Source: Cytophagales bacterium
Lineage (GTDB): Bacteria > Bacteroidota > Bacteroidia > Cytophagales > Cyclobacteriaceae
Length of the DNA stretch: 64,000 nucleotides
Assembly: GCA_022360015.1 (NCBI GenBank)
Contig: JAKSDQ010000052.1
Location: forward strand, 62,001-126,000
Direction: 5' to 3'
Shown here: positions 1 to 10,190 of the stretch, piece by piece
Numbering within the stretch: the first letter of the stretch is position 1
How the letters are laid out: each line of letters starts with the position of its first letter
Translations under genes and position numbers: made by a program
The notes under the pieces: generated by a model
Seen by the model: the letters and a program-made list of their open reading frames with translations, nothing else
What the model was told of the DNA's origin: nothing
Databases searched by the model: none

Positions 1-783
1 GTAACCGCCAACTATCAAAGTGTAGAACGACTGCATGATATCATTAACCATTGCAAAACTACCAACCGTACCATACACATTGCATCGGATTTCTACAGCA
101 TCGTTAATGAAAAAATAGAGATCGAACAGATCGGGATGGTTTCTTCATTCCGTTTCCACCCTCCCAGAAAGCTGTATTTTTATCATGTTTTCAAGAGGGT
201 TTTTGATGTGGTGGCGGCCAGTATGATTATCGTGGCCTTGATCCCGTTGTGGATTTTTATAGCGGTCTTAATTAAACTTTCTTCTCCCGGACCTGTATTT
301 TACAAAGCCAGATCTATAGGGCTCAACGGAGAAGAGTTCATGATGTTTAAATTCCGGTCTATGAGAGCAGCCGCAAGCAATCGGATTCATCAGGACAAGG
401 TGATTAAAATGATCCTTAAAAATGAGCCCACCACAAAAATCAAAAATGATCCCCGGATAACCACGATCGGTAAGGTACTGAGAAAACTGTCTTTCGATGA
501 ATTTCCCCAACTCATCAATGTATTGAGGGGTGAAATGAGTCTCGTGGGACCCAGACCTAACCTGCCCTACGAATATAAGCATATGGCGGACTGGCAGAAA
601 AAGCGATTTAGCGTATTGCCGGGGATGACAGGTTTGTGGCAGATTAAGGGACGGGATGAGGTACTCTTCAATGATCAAATTGTTTTGGATTTATATTATA
701 TAGAACATAGATCGATCAAGCTTGACTTTGAAATACTATTAAATACCATACCTGTTGTGATTTTTGGCAAAGGAGGTGGTTGA
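1..783 (+). CDS. Undecaprenyl-phosphate sugar phosphotransferase (bacterial sugar transferase), 5' end outside window
   Basis: Frame 1 is open from base 1 (VTANYQSVERLHDIINHCKTTNRTIHIASDFYS...) into the listed ORF at 136. Sugar-transferase motifs: KRVFDVVAAS, KFRSM, LRKLSFDEFPQLINVLRGEMSLVGPRP, LPGMTGLWQIKGR. Confidence 0.93.
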   Translation, partial: VTANYQSVERLHDIINHCKTTNRTIHIASDFYSIVNEKIEIEQIGMVSSFRFHPPRKLYFYHVFKRVFDVVAASMIIVALIPLWIFIAVLIKLSSPGPVFYKARSIGLNGEEFMMFKFRSMRAAASNRIHQDKVIKMILKNEPTTKIKNDPRITTIGKVLRKLSFDEFPQLINVLRGEMSLVGPRPNLPYEYKHMADWQKKRFSVLPGMTGLWQIKGRDEVLFNDQIVLDLYYIEHRSIKLDFEILLNTIPVVIFGKGGG

Positions 784-840
784 TATCTTTCTGCTGATCT
801 AATTTAATTATTATTTTTTTGCTTAAACCAAATATTTTAA

Positions 841-1851
841 ATGATAAATACCGGTGTAATTGGCTACGGTTACTGGGGGCCAAATATTGTCAGAAATTTT
901 GTTGCAAATCCTGATCTGAGGGTTGTCAAGGTGTCAGACATGGCCCCTGATCGACTTAAGCTGTTAAAGGCCAATCATCCTGACATTAAAGCAGAAGCTG
1001 AAGTTGAAAGTATTTTAAATGACCCGGATATTGAGTTGGTGGCGATTATTACGTCGACTTCAACCCATTATAAGCTTGCTAAACAGGCCCTGCTCAATGG
1101 AAAACACGTTTTTGTGGAAAAACCATTCACAGCCAAAGTGTCAGAAGCAGAAGAACTGATAGAGCTGGCGGAAAAGAGGGGTCTGCTGATCATGGTTGAT
1201 CATACTTTTTTGTTTACGGGTGCTGTGAGAAAAATGAAGGAACTGGTGGAAAGTGGCGCGCTGGGTAATCTTTACTATTATGACTCAGTCAGGGTAAACC
1301 TCGGGTTATTTCAATATGATGCCAATGTAATATGGGATCTGGCACCGCACGACCTGTCGATTATGAACTATCTCAACAAAGACATAAGGCCCATTTCTGT
1401 TAATGCAGTAGGATCAGATCATATTGGTAAAGGTTTTGAAGACGTTGCGTATCTTACTGTGAAATGCGAAAACAACTTTATCGGCCATTTCCATGCCAAC
1501 TGGCTTTCTCCGGTAAAAGTAAGAAAGACCCTGGTGGCAGGAGATAAAAAGATGTTGGTGTGGGATGATCTCGAGGCGGATGAAAAAATTAAAATTTACA
1601 ATAAACGTGTGGAGGAGGTGAAGGAAAAAAGTGAGTTTTACAAGTTACAGGTAAAATATCATTCGGGAGATATACTGGTTCCGGTAGTTGAAATGACCGA
1701 AGCCCTTAAACTGGAAACGGCGCATTTGGTAGATTGTCTTACCAATAATGCTACACCGATTAATGGAGGTCCGGAAGGCCTGGAGGTGGTGAAAATATTG
1801 GAGGCTTCAGACATTTCCCTCAGAAATGGTGGAAAAGAAGTAAAACTTTAA
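841..1851 (+). CDS. Gfo/Idh/MocA family NAD(P)-dependent oxidoreductase (WbpB/WlbA-like sugar dehydrogenase)
   Basis: N-terminal GVIGYGYWGPNIVRNF Rossmann motif; VEKPFT; WDLAPHDLSIMNY. Confidence 0.9.
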   Translation: MINTGVIGYGYWGPNIVRNFVANPDLRVVKVSDMAPDRLKLLKANHPDIKAEAEVESILNDPDIELVAIITSTSTHYKLAKQALLNGKHVFVEKPFTAKVSEAEELIELAEKRGLLIMVDHTFLFTGAVRKMKELVESGALGNLYYYDSVRVNLGLFQYDANVIWDLAPHDLSIMNYLNKDIRPISVNAVGSDHIGKGFEDVAYLTVKCENNFIGHFHANWLSPVKVRKTLVAGDKKMLVWDDLEADEKIKIYNKRVEEVKEKSEFYKLQVKYHSGDILVPVVEMTEALKLETAHLVDCLTNNATPINGGPEGLEVVKILEASDISLRNGGKEVKL

Positions 1852-1862
1852 ATTCCGGGAAC

Positions 1863-2333
1863 ATGCAGTATTGTTTGATGGCCGATGACGTTAAGCTTGG
1901 GGAAGATGTCAGGATTTATGCTTTTGTCAATTTGTACGGCTGCGAAATAGGTGACCGTACCAAAGTGGGCACTTTTGTGGAAGTCCAGAAAGGGGCCAGG
2001 ATCGGTAAAGATTGCAAAATATCTTCTCATACTTTTATTTGCGAAGGTGTTACCATTGAAGACCGGGTTTTTGTAGGACATAATGTTACCTTTACCAACG
2101 ATAAATATCCCCGATCTACCAATCCTGACGGTAGTATGCAGACTGAAGCAGATTGGGTTTGTGAGCCAACTCTTGTAAAAGAAGGGTGCTCTATTGGTTC
2201 CGGTGTTACCATACTTTGTGGGGTAACTATCGGAAAAAATGCCATAATAGGTTGTGGGGCGGTAGTGACTAAGGATGTCCCTGATAACGCTGTGGTTGCC
2301 GGTGTGCCCGCCAGATTTATGAGGTCGGTTTGA
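1863..2333 (+). CDS. Left-handed beta-helix acyltransferase (WbpD/WlbB-like sugar N-acetyltransferase)
   Basis: Hexapeptide repeats (IGDRTKVGTFVEVQKGARIGKDCKISSHTFICEGVTIEDRVFVGHNVTFTND); follows the Gfo/Idh gene by 11 nt. Confidence 0.88.
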   Translation: MQYCLMADDVKLGEDVRIYAFVNLYGCEIGDRTKVGTFVEVQKGARIGKDCKISSHTFICEGVTIEDRVFVGHNVTFTNDKYPRSTNPDGSMQTEADWVCEPTLVKEGCSIGSGVTILCGVTIGKNAIIGCGAVVTKDVPDNAVVAGVPARFMRSV

Positions 2334-2351
2334 TCTTAACCGGTTGATAGC

Positions 2352-2377
2352 AAAAAAAACCATTCCGGACGGAATGG
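2352..2377 (-). terminator. Intrinsic terminator of the minus-strand SGNH lipoprotein gene
   Basis: CCATTCC-ggac-GGAATGG at 2360-2377, preceded on + by an A8 run (U-run on the minus transcript); 30 nt after the stop at 2407. Confidence 0.75.
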
Positions 2378-2406
2378 CTTAACTTGGCTTAATTGGTTCA
2401 ATCTTG

Positions 2407-4020
2407 TTATTGCGCAGCCAGCACCGTTCTGAAAGGAACAATATCGATCTTCGGGACGTTGGCACCGAATGACGCGTTGATAACCGCGATAATTTCATTG
2501 GCAATAATGGCATGCCCTTTGGGATTAGGATGTACTGCATCGGTTGAAAACACGCCATTAGGAGTAAAATCGGGTTGGTAGTTGAAACCATCTATTTCCG
2601 CACCGATAATACCATCACTTGCCCCGAAAATATCGAGAAACAAACCATCGGGCGTATTGGTATTGTAAAGTGCCACACGGTCACTATTGGCAATTGCCGC
2701 ATTAGCAATGGTAGTATTGAAGCTTAGGAATCTATCATTTATGGCGCTTTGCTCTTCTAATGTTAATATATACTCGTCACCAAATGGTACGCTGATGCCA
2801 TTCAGGAAGGTATCAGGCATGGATGGATTCAAATCTCTTCCGATTTCGGTTGAAGCTGTTAAAATCACCAAATCATCAGAGGTGGCTGGTCTGGCCTGAA
2901 CAAATGGCTGCAGGGCTGCCCGCTCACCGGCGTTAATGGCCCCTGCCATTAACAGCATATCGAATTTGTCTCCCAAATCTTCCAGATCCTCATCAAATAT
3001 CAAAAGCGGATTATTGCCGGCAGCATAAGTAACCCTTCTTCTGTTTGCTTCATTGGCAGTTATTTGGGAAATGCTGACTAATCCGTTCAAAGCATCGTTA
3101 AAGCCGGTGAAGGCTGCATTTAAGGTGGCAGCAGTAGTTTCATCCAGTGGTACCGGGTTATAGGGTACTGCCCTGAAAACCGGTAAAGCGAGAATAGGAG
3201 GGATGTTCACAATCACTCCTTTGGCCTCAGTGTTGGTTAACAACAAATCCATGGCGGTATTATACTGAAGATCAAAATTGGCCGCTGAGGTAAAAATGGT
3301 CTCATTTGTTGCACCTGATAGCGCATACCCTAATAAATCGTTATTGCCTATCCACAAGGTGAAAAATGTGGGTTGAGCGGCAATGGCGTCAGCGATGATC
3401 GTTGATCCATTCATCCCATCGGTGCTTGGCTCGGAGGCAAAACGAAAGTAATAGGGGTTGTAAGCAGGGTTTGCATCTGAATCAGGCCCTCCTGTGGCAG
3501 GTGTCAGTAATTGGCCTAACTGTATCCCCGGGGCACCGAAGTTATTGACAGGTGGGCCTGAATAAGGCGTAAAAAGCGCATTGGCATCTGCAACGGAAGC
3601 GATGGCAGGCACAGGGCCGGGAATGCTTAAATCAAGCTCAAACCTGCCCAGTATAGCCCCCGTTTCCGGATCGGGATTTGTGAGTATGGTATTAAATCCT
3701 AACACGGAATTAATATCCGGTTGATTGAATTCACCCCCATCTAAGCCGGTAATCCGGAATTGAGTGGCCAGGAGGTTGGGAAAGGCATGCGCCTGACCAT
3801 CGTTATACAGGGCACCGTCCATATAACCGGCGGTAATCGAGTTGCCGATAGCGATATATTTACTAAAATCTGCGTTACCCGGGGTTCCGCTCAGGGGCGG
3901 CTCGGGAATAATGGGGTTGTCATCGTTCCTTTGTTGTACCAGGTCATCTTCGGTATCACAGGCAACAAAAGCAAACGCCACAACCAAAACCATTAGCAAT
4001 GAATGATATATATTTTTCAT
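2407..4020 (-). CDS. SGNH/GDSL-family lipolytic lipoprotein
   Basis: Lipobox VAFAFVAC followed by acidic DTEDD; SKYIAIGNSITAGYMDGALY block I; WIGNNDLLGYAL; DAVHPNPKGHAIIANE. Confidence 0.88.
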   Translation of the reverse strand: MKNIYHSLLMVLVVAFAFVACDTEDDLVQQRNDDNPIIPEPPLSGTPGNADFSKYIAIGNSITAGYMDGALYNDGQAHAFPNLLATQFRITGLDGGEFNQPDINSVLGFNTILTNPDPETGAILGRFELDLSIPGPVPAIASVADANALFTPYSGPPVNNFGAPGIQLGQLLTPATGGPDSDANPAYNPYYFRFASEPSTDGMNGSTIIADAIAAQPTFFTLWIGNNDLLGYALSGATNETIFTSAANFDLQYNTAMDLLLTNTEAKGVIVNIPPILALPVFRAVPYNPVPLDETTAATLNAAFTGFNDALNGLVSISQITANEANRRRVTYAAGNNPLLIFDEDLEDLGDKFDMLLMAGAINAGERAALQPFVQARPATSDDLVILTASTEIGRDLNPSMPDTFLNGISVPFGDEYILTLEEQSAINDRFLSFNTTIANAAIANSDRVALYNTNTPDGLFLDIFGASDGIIGAEIDGFNYQPDFTPNGVFSTDAVHPNPKGHAIIANEIIAVINASFGANVPKIDIVPFRTVLAAQ

Positions 4021-4038
4021 TTTAATTCAGCTATGTTA

Positions 4039-6786
4039 TTAGTTGAAAAATTCGTCGAAAGTAAGCGAGACGTAGTATAAGCCACCTATTCTTGGATTAC
4101 CAAAAGAGGTGACATACCTTTCGTTGAAGATGTTCGATCCCCCTACTTTGAGTACTGATTTAATGCTGGGTAACCGGTAACTTACCTGCGCATCCACGGT
4201 ACTAAACGCCGGAACGACGCCCTCTCCGAACGATGACTCCCAGAGGAAAGCATCCTGCCATCTGAATACTACATTGAATCCAATGTTATCGGTTACCTTT
4301 CTATTGGCAAACTTGATATTGTATCGGTATTCAGGGGTACTGAAAAAGGTATTCAATCCCTGCGCGATTAGCTCTTCCTGGTCAATCAGTTCGTTAAAGG
4401 CCACGTTTCCTCCCAATACATACCCTTTTGGTAAGGAATACTCCGCGCCAATGGCCCAGCCCTGGGATTGAACGTCATCATCGAAGTTTACGTCGAATCC
4501 GTATCTCTGTAAAGCTACTGTACTATTCACTATATCTTCTTGAGTAGACCCTCCTGGCGCTTGTGTAAAGTCGATTTCCGTAATAAAATCCTTGTACGTA
4601 CTGTAATAATAATAAGCGTCAATCAGCAATTTATTTTGGATCAACCCCTTGTAACCGACTTCAAAAGTATTCACCTTTTCGGTTTCAAAATCGTCGAAAA
4701 CCACCAGCTCCAGGTCATTGACATCACCGGTTTGCTGCGCTCTGGCCACGCTGGAGGTAAGGTAAACGGGGTTGGTTTCAAACTCAAACCTATCTACAAG
4801 GGCTCTGTTGCTGCCAACCAACCTTCTGGTTACCACATCCAGATCTATAAACTGGTCCTGGGTAGTCGGTATCCGGAAGCCCCGCTGGAATGAACCCCTT
4901 ATGTTGTGATTGCGGTTTTCACCGGCACTGTATACACCCGAAATCCTTGGGGAAAACTGTCCGTCAAAGTATTCATTTTTATCATACCGCATAGAAGCTG
5001 TTAAGTCCAGCCGTTCATCCAGTAACCTTTTGGTGATTTGCGCATAAGCCCCCCATTCGTCAATATCGAACTCTTCACCATTATCCTGTAAGGCAAATAA
5101 AGTACCCTCTGACTCGAGGGCGTATCTCCGGTAGTTCGCGCCAACGATGATTTCGGCAAAATCGATTTCTTTAGAAAAATTATACATGCCTTCATAGTGG
5201 AATAAATCGGTTCGATCCAGAAATCTGGCGCCACCCTCTGAAATCGGGACTACCCTCAGTGAATCATAGAGGCGCTGAAAGGTTCCATTAGCCAGATTAT
5301 CGGCTCTTAGGGCATCACTTGCATTTCTGGCGGCAACGTGGGCGGCATCGACACTTGCCCCTGCCAGCCTTGCATTGGCAAAGGCGCCGACATATTGTGG
5401 AATGGTTGTCTGGGAGTTGATCAATGATGCCAGTGTGTTGGCAGCAAAGGTATCTCCTGAGTTTTCCTGGGTTGTGTAACCTCTCAGGAAAAAGTTACTT
5501 CCCCTTAACTCGAGCTTCGCTGTCCAGATAACAAAGTCATCCAGAACAAACCGGTCATTGGCCGTGTAAACTGTGCTGCCTCTTCCGTAATTAAATTGCC
5601 CTAAAGCTTCTATTTTATCATTGATGCGATAATGGAGAGCTGCCCCCGCTTTGATACTTTCCGTAGTATTATCGACAAATTCGGATTCGGTATAACCTGT
5701 GGGCGTAAAGTTTCCTGTAGCATTGGTAGGCAACAACGCTGCAGCCGGAGAGCCCTGTCCGAGTATTCCGACATTCAGCAAGGGATCACCATACACATTA
5801 ACACCGTCATAGGTTCGTGAAGGACGGTTATCCGGATCAATATTTTCCTCGCTTCTTTCTACGATATCAGACTGGTCCCTGTAGTCGACACCCCTCCAAT
5901 CACTGGCCCGCAGGTAGCTACCGGTGACTTTGAAGGCAAATTTGTTGTTAAAGGCTTTGGCATACCGGAAGGAATAATCCTGATAGAGCGACAGGTCGTC
6001 ATCTTCTTCATCTACATGATTGATACCTGTTTTTATACTGGCACTCAGTCCCTGGTAATCAAACGGGCTTTTACTATTCATCAAGATGATACCTTGTATA
6101 GCATTGGGCCCGTACAAAGCTGAGGCAGCACCTGGCAGGATTTCGACACTCTCCAAATCCAGGTCGCTAATACCCACAATGTTACCAACGGGAAAATTCA
6201 ACCCAGGTGCCTGATTGTCAATACCATCTATCAATTGAACCGTACGGGTATTTCCATTGGCACCAAAGCCACGGGGATTGATAGAAGTAAACGTCATACT
6301 CTGTGTACTTACGTCAATTCCTTTCAAGCTTTTGATCTGATCATAGAAACTGGGCGAAGCAGACTCCCGTATCGCCCTGATATCCATTCGTTCAACTGAC
6401 ACAGGGGACTCTAATATGCTCTCTTCCACACGTGAGGCCGAAACGACAATTTCCTGGCCCAGAATCAATTGTTCTTCCATGGTGATTTCCAACCCTTCCA
6501 CGTTATTGTCCGTGATCTCTATCTCCTGCAAAACATAGCCGACAATGGATACCTGCAGGGTTATTGGCGGTGACTGATTTACATTGAGACTAAAACTACC
6601 ATCTGAGGCTGAGATGGTTCCTAAAACTGTTCCTTTTACTAGCACATTGACACCTACCAGCGGGTCATTACTTTGGGAGTCATAGATTTTTCCTGAAATG
6701 CTGGTCGTCTGTGCTAAGCTTTGAATACTAAAAATAAATACCAGGCCTGTAAAGTATAGGGCCGGCAGAGTAAAAGTTTTCTTCAT
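4039..6786 (-). CDS. TonB-dependent outer-membrane receptor with carboxypeptidase-like regulatory domain
   Basis: Signal peptide; ISGKIYDSQSNDPLVGVNVLVKGT domain; plug region (VQLIDGIDNQAPGLNFPVGNIVGISDLDLESVEILPGAASALYGPNAIQGIILMNSK); C-terminal beta-barrel ending in an aromatic strand (YYVSLTFDEFFN). Confidence 0.94.
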   Translation of the reverse strand: MKKTFTLPALYFTGLVFIFSIQSLAQTTSISGKIYDSQSNDPLVGVNVLVKGTVLGTISASDGSFSLNVNQSPPITLQVSIVGYVLQEIEITDNNVEGLEITMEEQLILGQEIVVSASRVEESILESPVSVERMDIRAIRESASPSFYDQIKSLKGIDVSTQSMTFTSINPRGFGANGNTRTVQLIDGIDNQAPGLNFPVGNIVGISDLDLESVEILPGAASALYGPNAIQGIILMNSKSPFDYQGLSASIKTGINHVDEEDDDLSLYQDYSFRYAKAFNNKFAFKVTGSYLRASDWRGVDYRDQSDIVERSEENIDPDNRPSRTYDGVNVYGDPLLNVGILGQGSPAAALLPTNATGNFTPTGYTESEFVDNTTESIKAGAALHYRINDKIEALGQFNYGRGSTVYTANDRFVLDDFVIWTAKLELRGSNFFLRGYTTQENSGDTFAANTLASLINSQTTIPQYVGAFANARLAGASVDAAHVAARNASDALRADNLANGTFQRLYDSLRVVPISEGGARFLDRTDLFHYEGMYNFSKEIDFAEIIVGANYRRYALESEGTLFALQDNGEEFDIDEWGAYAQITKRLLDERLDLTASMRYDKNEYFDGQFSPRISGVYSAGENRNHNIRGSFQRGFRIPTTQDQFIDLDVVTRRLVGSNRALVDRFEFETNPVYLTSSVARAQQTGDVNDLELVVFDDFETEKVNTFEVGYKGLIQNKLLIDAYYYYSTYKDFITEIDFTQAPGGSTQEDIVNSTVALQRYGFDVNFDDDVQSQGWAIGAEYSLPKGYVLGGNVAFNELIDQEELIAQGLNTFFSTPEYRYNIKFANRKVTDNIGFNVVFRWQDAFLWESSFGEGVVPAFSTVDAQVSYRLPSIKSVLKVGGSNIFNERYVTSFGNPRIGGLYYVSLTFDEFFN

Positions 6787-7058
6787 CTTTCTGCACGTTT
6801 AATGTTTTGGTAAATAGCGACATCATCACTATAGACAAGGCTAAACATACGAATATTAATTTAAAAATAGTAGGCATGCATACAACATTTTGAGTCAATC
6901 AAAGTGATGATCCCTGGTTGATTTTTTTTAGATTTGTAAAAAATTCTCTTTTTTTTTGAAAAAAATATTATTATACTCCCCTCATAAGTTAAATAATTGT
7001 AAAAAAACTAATCTGATTTTCGCAAGTAAACAAAGAAGAAATTAAGGTGTATTGACTG

Positions 7059-7391
7059 TTAGTCCGGGTTTCTTTCGAGGTATTCTACCAGTTTTTCGCA
7101 TAGGTTATTCATTTCCGTAGCCATAAATTCATCTCCGGTAGCCTGCAAAATGTTTTGAGCCAACCCACCCAAAGAATCAATGTAAAACCTTTTCATTTCA
7201 AAAACCGGCATTTCCTTTGTCCACAGGTCGATTCTTAAAGTATTTTTGTTTCTATGATCCCAGAGGGAAATATTGATTGCTTTGGTTTCTGAAAGTTCAT
7301 TGCTGCTTTTTTCTGTGGCATCCCAGGTTATTTTTTCAGGTACCCTCTCATCGTCTAGCTGAATTGTAAATTTTATTTCTGAATTTTTCAT
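7059..7391 (-). CDS. gldC: Gliding motility protein GldC
   Basis: Short cytosolic protein SEIKFTIQLDDERVPEKITWDATEKS...WTKEMPVFEMKRFYIDSLGGLAQNI, matching recalled GldC family features. Confidence 0.82.
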   Translation of the reverse strand: MKNSEIKFTIQLDDERVPEKITWDATEKSSNELSETKAINISLWDHRNKNTLRIDLWTKEMPVFEMKRFYIDSLGGLAQNILQATGDEFMATEMNNLCEKLVEYLERNPD

Positions 7392-7463
7392 GGTACGAAA
7401 TTATAAATAACTAGACAAAAGAAAGAAAAATTGTCGTTTGAAAAAAAGAAGTAACTACGGAAT

Positions 7464-8396
7464 TCAGGCATTCAGGATTTGAAGGGCCTTTTTTTTGTCG
7501 TCGGTCAGTTGTTTTTTGAGCTCGTTTAAATCGTCGAATTTCCTTTCCCTTCGAATTTGATCGATGAGCTGAATTTTCAGGGTGTGGCTGTATATCTCCT
7601 GGTCGAAGTCAAAAATATTGATTTCAATGGTTCGTTCTCTTCCATTCACCGTAGGACGATAGCCGATGTTCATCATTCCCTGGCTTTGCTTACCCTGGTA
7701 ATTAGCATACACGGCATAGGCCCCATCGGCCGGTATAAGTTTGGCACTTTCATAAACCTGCAGATTGGCGGTTGGGAAGCCGATTTTTCGGCCTAGTTGA
7801 TTGCCTTTAACCACCATTCCTTCGAGGTCATAGGGTCTGCCTAAATATAAATTGGCATGGCTAATATCACCTTCTGCCAGTGCTTTTCTGATAATGGTGG
7901 AACTTATTGCCACATCGTCCAGATCCTGCTTAGGGATTTCTTCCACCTCAAAACCGTAATGTTTGGCATTCCTGGCCAGATAATCGAAGCTTCCTTCCCG
8001 GTTGCGACCGAATCTGTGGTTATACCCGATTACCAGCTTTTTTGTTTTTATCCTGTCAACCAGGTATTTCTCTACAAATTCAGCAGATGACAATTTCGAG
8101 AATTCGGGTGTAAAAGGTATTTTGACAAGGTGATCGACACCAAACCTTTCCAGCAGCTCAGCTTTTTCCTCAAAGGAAGATAACAACTTCAGTTGATCGT
8201 TTTGCGGAGATAAAACCATTCTCGGATGGGGCCAGAAGGTAATCAGAACTGTTTCCCCGTTCGAATGCTCGGCAATTTCTTTAATCCGGGAAAGGATTTT
8301 TTGATGCCCGATGTGTACGCCATCGAAGGTGCCACTGGTGACTACCGGATACTTTAACTCCGGAAAATCATCAACTCCACTATAGATATTCATCAA
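7464..8396 (-). CDS. ribF: Bifunctional riboflavin kinase/FAD synthetase
   Basis: VVTSGTFDGVHIGHQKIL; GYNHRFGRNREGSFDYL; ISSTIIRKAL; GNQLGRKIGFPTANL; MNIGYRPTVNG. Confidence 0.96.
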   Translation of the reverse strand: MMNIYSGVDDFPELKYPVVTSGTFDGVHIGHQKILSRIKEIAEHSNGETVLITFWPHPRMVLSPQNDQLKLLSSFEEKAELLERFGVDHLVKIPFTPEFSKLSSAEFVEKYLVDRIKTKKLVIGYNHRFGRNREGSFDYLARNAKHYGFEVEEIPKQDLDDVAISSTIIRKALAEGDISHANLYLGRPYDLEGMVVKGNQLGRKIGFPTANLQVYESAKLIPADGAYAVYANYQGKQSQGMMNIGYRPTVNGRERTIEINIFDFDQEIYSHTLKIQLIDQIRRERKFDDLNELKKQLTDDKKKALQILNA

Positions 8397-8514
8397 AATG
8401 ACATGTTTTTAGGCTGATGAAACAACTTCCGCAATGATAAAAATTTTTTTTGATCTTTGACTCAATACATTTATTAACTTTTGGCATACAGGGTTTATCT
8501 ATTTCGGGAACACA

Positions 8515-9237
8515 TTATTTATGTTTTAATCTGCCAATGAGATCGGTCAGTTGAAATGCCTGATTTAAGCTAAAATCACCGATTCTTGTTCTGGTTAGCG
8601 CTTTCAGGTAAGCCCCGGTCTTTAGGGTTGCACCAAAATCCCGCACCAGACTTCGGATATAGGTGCCTTTGGAACAAACGATTTTAAAGTGCACTTCGGG
8701 CAGTTCAATTTTGGTGATAACAAATGCTTTTATGAACACATCCCTTGGTTTTATCGGCACCTGAATACCTTTTCTGGCCTTTTTATAAACCCTTTCCCCT
8801 GCAACCTTGACAGCAGAATACTGAGGAGGAATCTGGCTGATGCTCCCTTTGAACTTTTCGGCAGTATCGACCACTTCCTGGCTGGTTATGTGGGAAATAT
8901 CTGTTTCACTGTTAAAAGATGTTTCAAGATCTATCGAAGGCGTGGTTTTACCCAGCACAAGTATGCCTTCATACTCTTTTTCCTGTTGCTGATAACTATC
9001 GATTTTCTTGGTGAGTTTTCCGGTGCAAAGGATTAACAACCCGGTAGCCAGTGGGTCTAAAGTGCCTGCATGACCAATTTTTTGTATTTTGAGGGCATAC
9101 TTCAGCTTTTTTACCACATCAAAGGAAGTCCATTCATAAGGTTTGTTTATCAATAATACTTCCCCCTCGTTAAAATCAAAACTTGTTTTGATCATTGCAA
9201 ACTTACGTAGATGGCCGTCATACCGATTATAAAACAA
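8515..9237 (-). CDS. truB: tRNA pseudouridine(55) synthase
   Basis: LLINKPYEWTSFDVVKKLK; KIGHAGTLDPLATGLLILCTGK; QIPPQYSAVKVAGERVYKKARKG; CSKGTYIRSLVRD. The true start is probably internal (MIKTSFDFNEGE). Confidence 0.96.
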   Translation of the reverse strand: MFYNRYDGHLRKFAMIKTSFDFNEGEVLLINKPYEWTSFDVVKKLKYALKIQKIGHAGTLDPLATGLLILCTGKLTKKIDSYQQQEKEYEGILVLGKTTPSIDLETSFNSETDISHITSQEVVDTAEKFKGSISQIPPQYSAVKVAGERVYKKARKGIQVPIKPRDVFIKAFVITKIELPEVHFKIVCSKGTYIRSLVRDFGATLKTGAYLKALTRTRIGDFSLNQAFQLTDLIGRLKHK

Positions 9238-9977
9238 TAAATGGCAAAGTAAATCAATTTACCCTTTTTTACAATATTGACCATCCAACTGCAAGCCAGC
9301 AAACCGGCGATAAAAGCAGCCAGAAAGCCGGCGGTCAAAGGCCAAAAACCTATTTTTTCATTGCCAAAATCACCAAATATCAGATCCTTTAAATTTGCGG
9401 CAATAATGGGAATCAATACCATTAAGAATGAAAACTTGGTGGCAACCTCTTTTTTTACCCTTAGTAACAGGGCGGTGGCAATGGTCGAACCCGAGCGTGA
9501 TATCCCTGGCAGTAAGGCAAAGGCCTGTGCCAATCCAACGATGAATGCGTTTTTGAAGGTAATATCCCTGGTGTGATCCCTCGAAAAATACGTGAAGACC
9601 AACATCCCTCCGGTGACCAGCAACATGTTTCCTACCAGGAATATATTTCCAAAAAAGAAAGCTTCAATTTCCTGCTGGAACAGAAGCCCTACGATAACGA
9701 CCGGTATCATTGAAATAAAGATTTTTGCTAAGTATTGCGTTGATTCGTTCCACGCTCCCTCCCTTAGATCCTGGTAAATCTCGGCAATATCCTTACGGAA
9801 AACTACAATTGTACTTAGCACTGTTCCCCCATGGACCACCACTGTAAAGGTTAGATCTTTTCTGGCTTCAATTCCTAAAAGAGCTTTTCCTAACTCGATA
9901 TGACCACTACTACTGATAGGCAAAAATTCTGTTAACCCCTGGACTATACCAAGAATGATCGCCTGAATTATATTCAT
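9192..9977 (-). CDS. uppP: Undecaprenyl-diphosphatase
   Basis: QAIILGIVQGLTEFLPISSSGHIEL; ALLPGISRSGSTIATALLL. Confidence 0.95.
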   Translation of the reverse strand: MNIIQAIILGIVQGLTEFLPISSSGHIELGKALLGIEARKDLTFTVVVHGGTVLSTIVVFRKDIAEIYQDLREGAWNESTQYLAKIFISMIPVVIVGLLFQQEIEAFFFGNIFLVGNMLLVTGGMLVFTYFSRDHTRDITFKNAFIVGLAQAFALLPGISRSGSTIATALLLRVKKEVATKFSFLMVLIPIIAANLKDLIFGDFGNEKIGFWPLTAGFLAAFIAGLLACSWMVNIVKKGKLIYFAIYCFIIGMTAIYVSLQ

Positions 9978-10189
9978 TTATTTTGTTTTGATTTTGCGAA
10001 AATGGCAAAAAATTGGATGATAAATCCAGCCATGACCACGATCGGACCAATCGTCAGCCCCACCACACCAAATCCATATTGCTCTTTATCCATGGTCATT
10101 AAAGTAAAGCCGGCGATTAGCACTGCTATACCCACCAGCATCAATGTGTAATTCTTTTTATCGAAAGCCAATTTATTTTTATTATCCAT
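9974..10189 (-). CDS. DUF3098-family small membrane protein
   Basis: Two-TM 71-aa protein between ftsX and uppP, a recurrent Bacteroidota arrangement; AFDKKNYTLMLVGIAVLIAGFTLM. Confidence 0.8.
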   Translation of the reverse strand: MDNKNKLAFDKKNYTLMLVGIAVLIAGFTLMTMDKEQYGFGVVGLTIGPIVVMAGFIIQFFAIFAKSKQNK

Positions 10190-10190
10190 T

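Noticed and set aside
268-678. Antisense ORFs inside real genes (e.g. 268-678 minus, 1848-2363 minus, 4540-4893 plus, 32898-33389 plus)
   Set aside because: They are shadows of strongly supported genes on the other strand, and their translations lack domain motifs.
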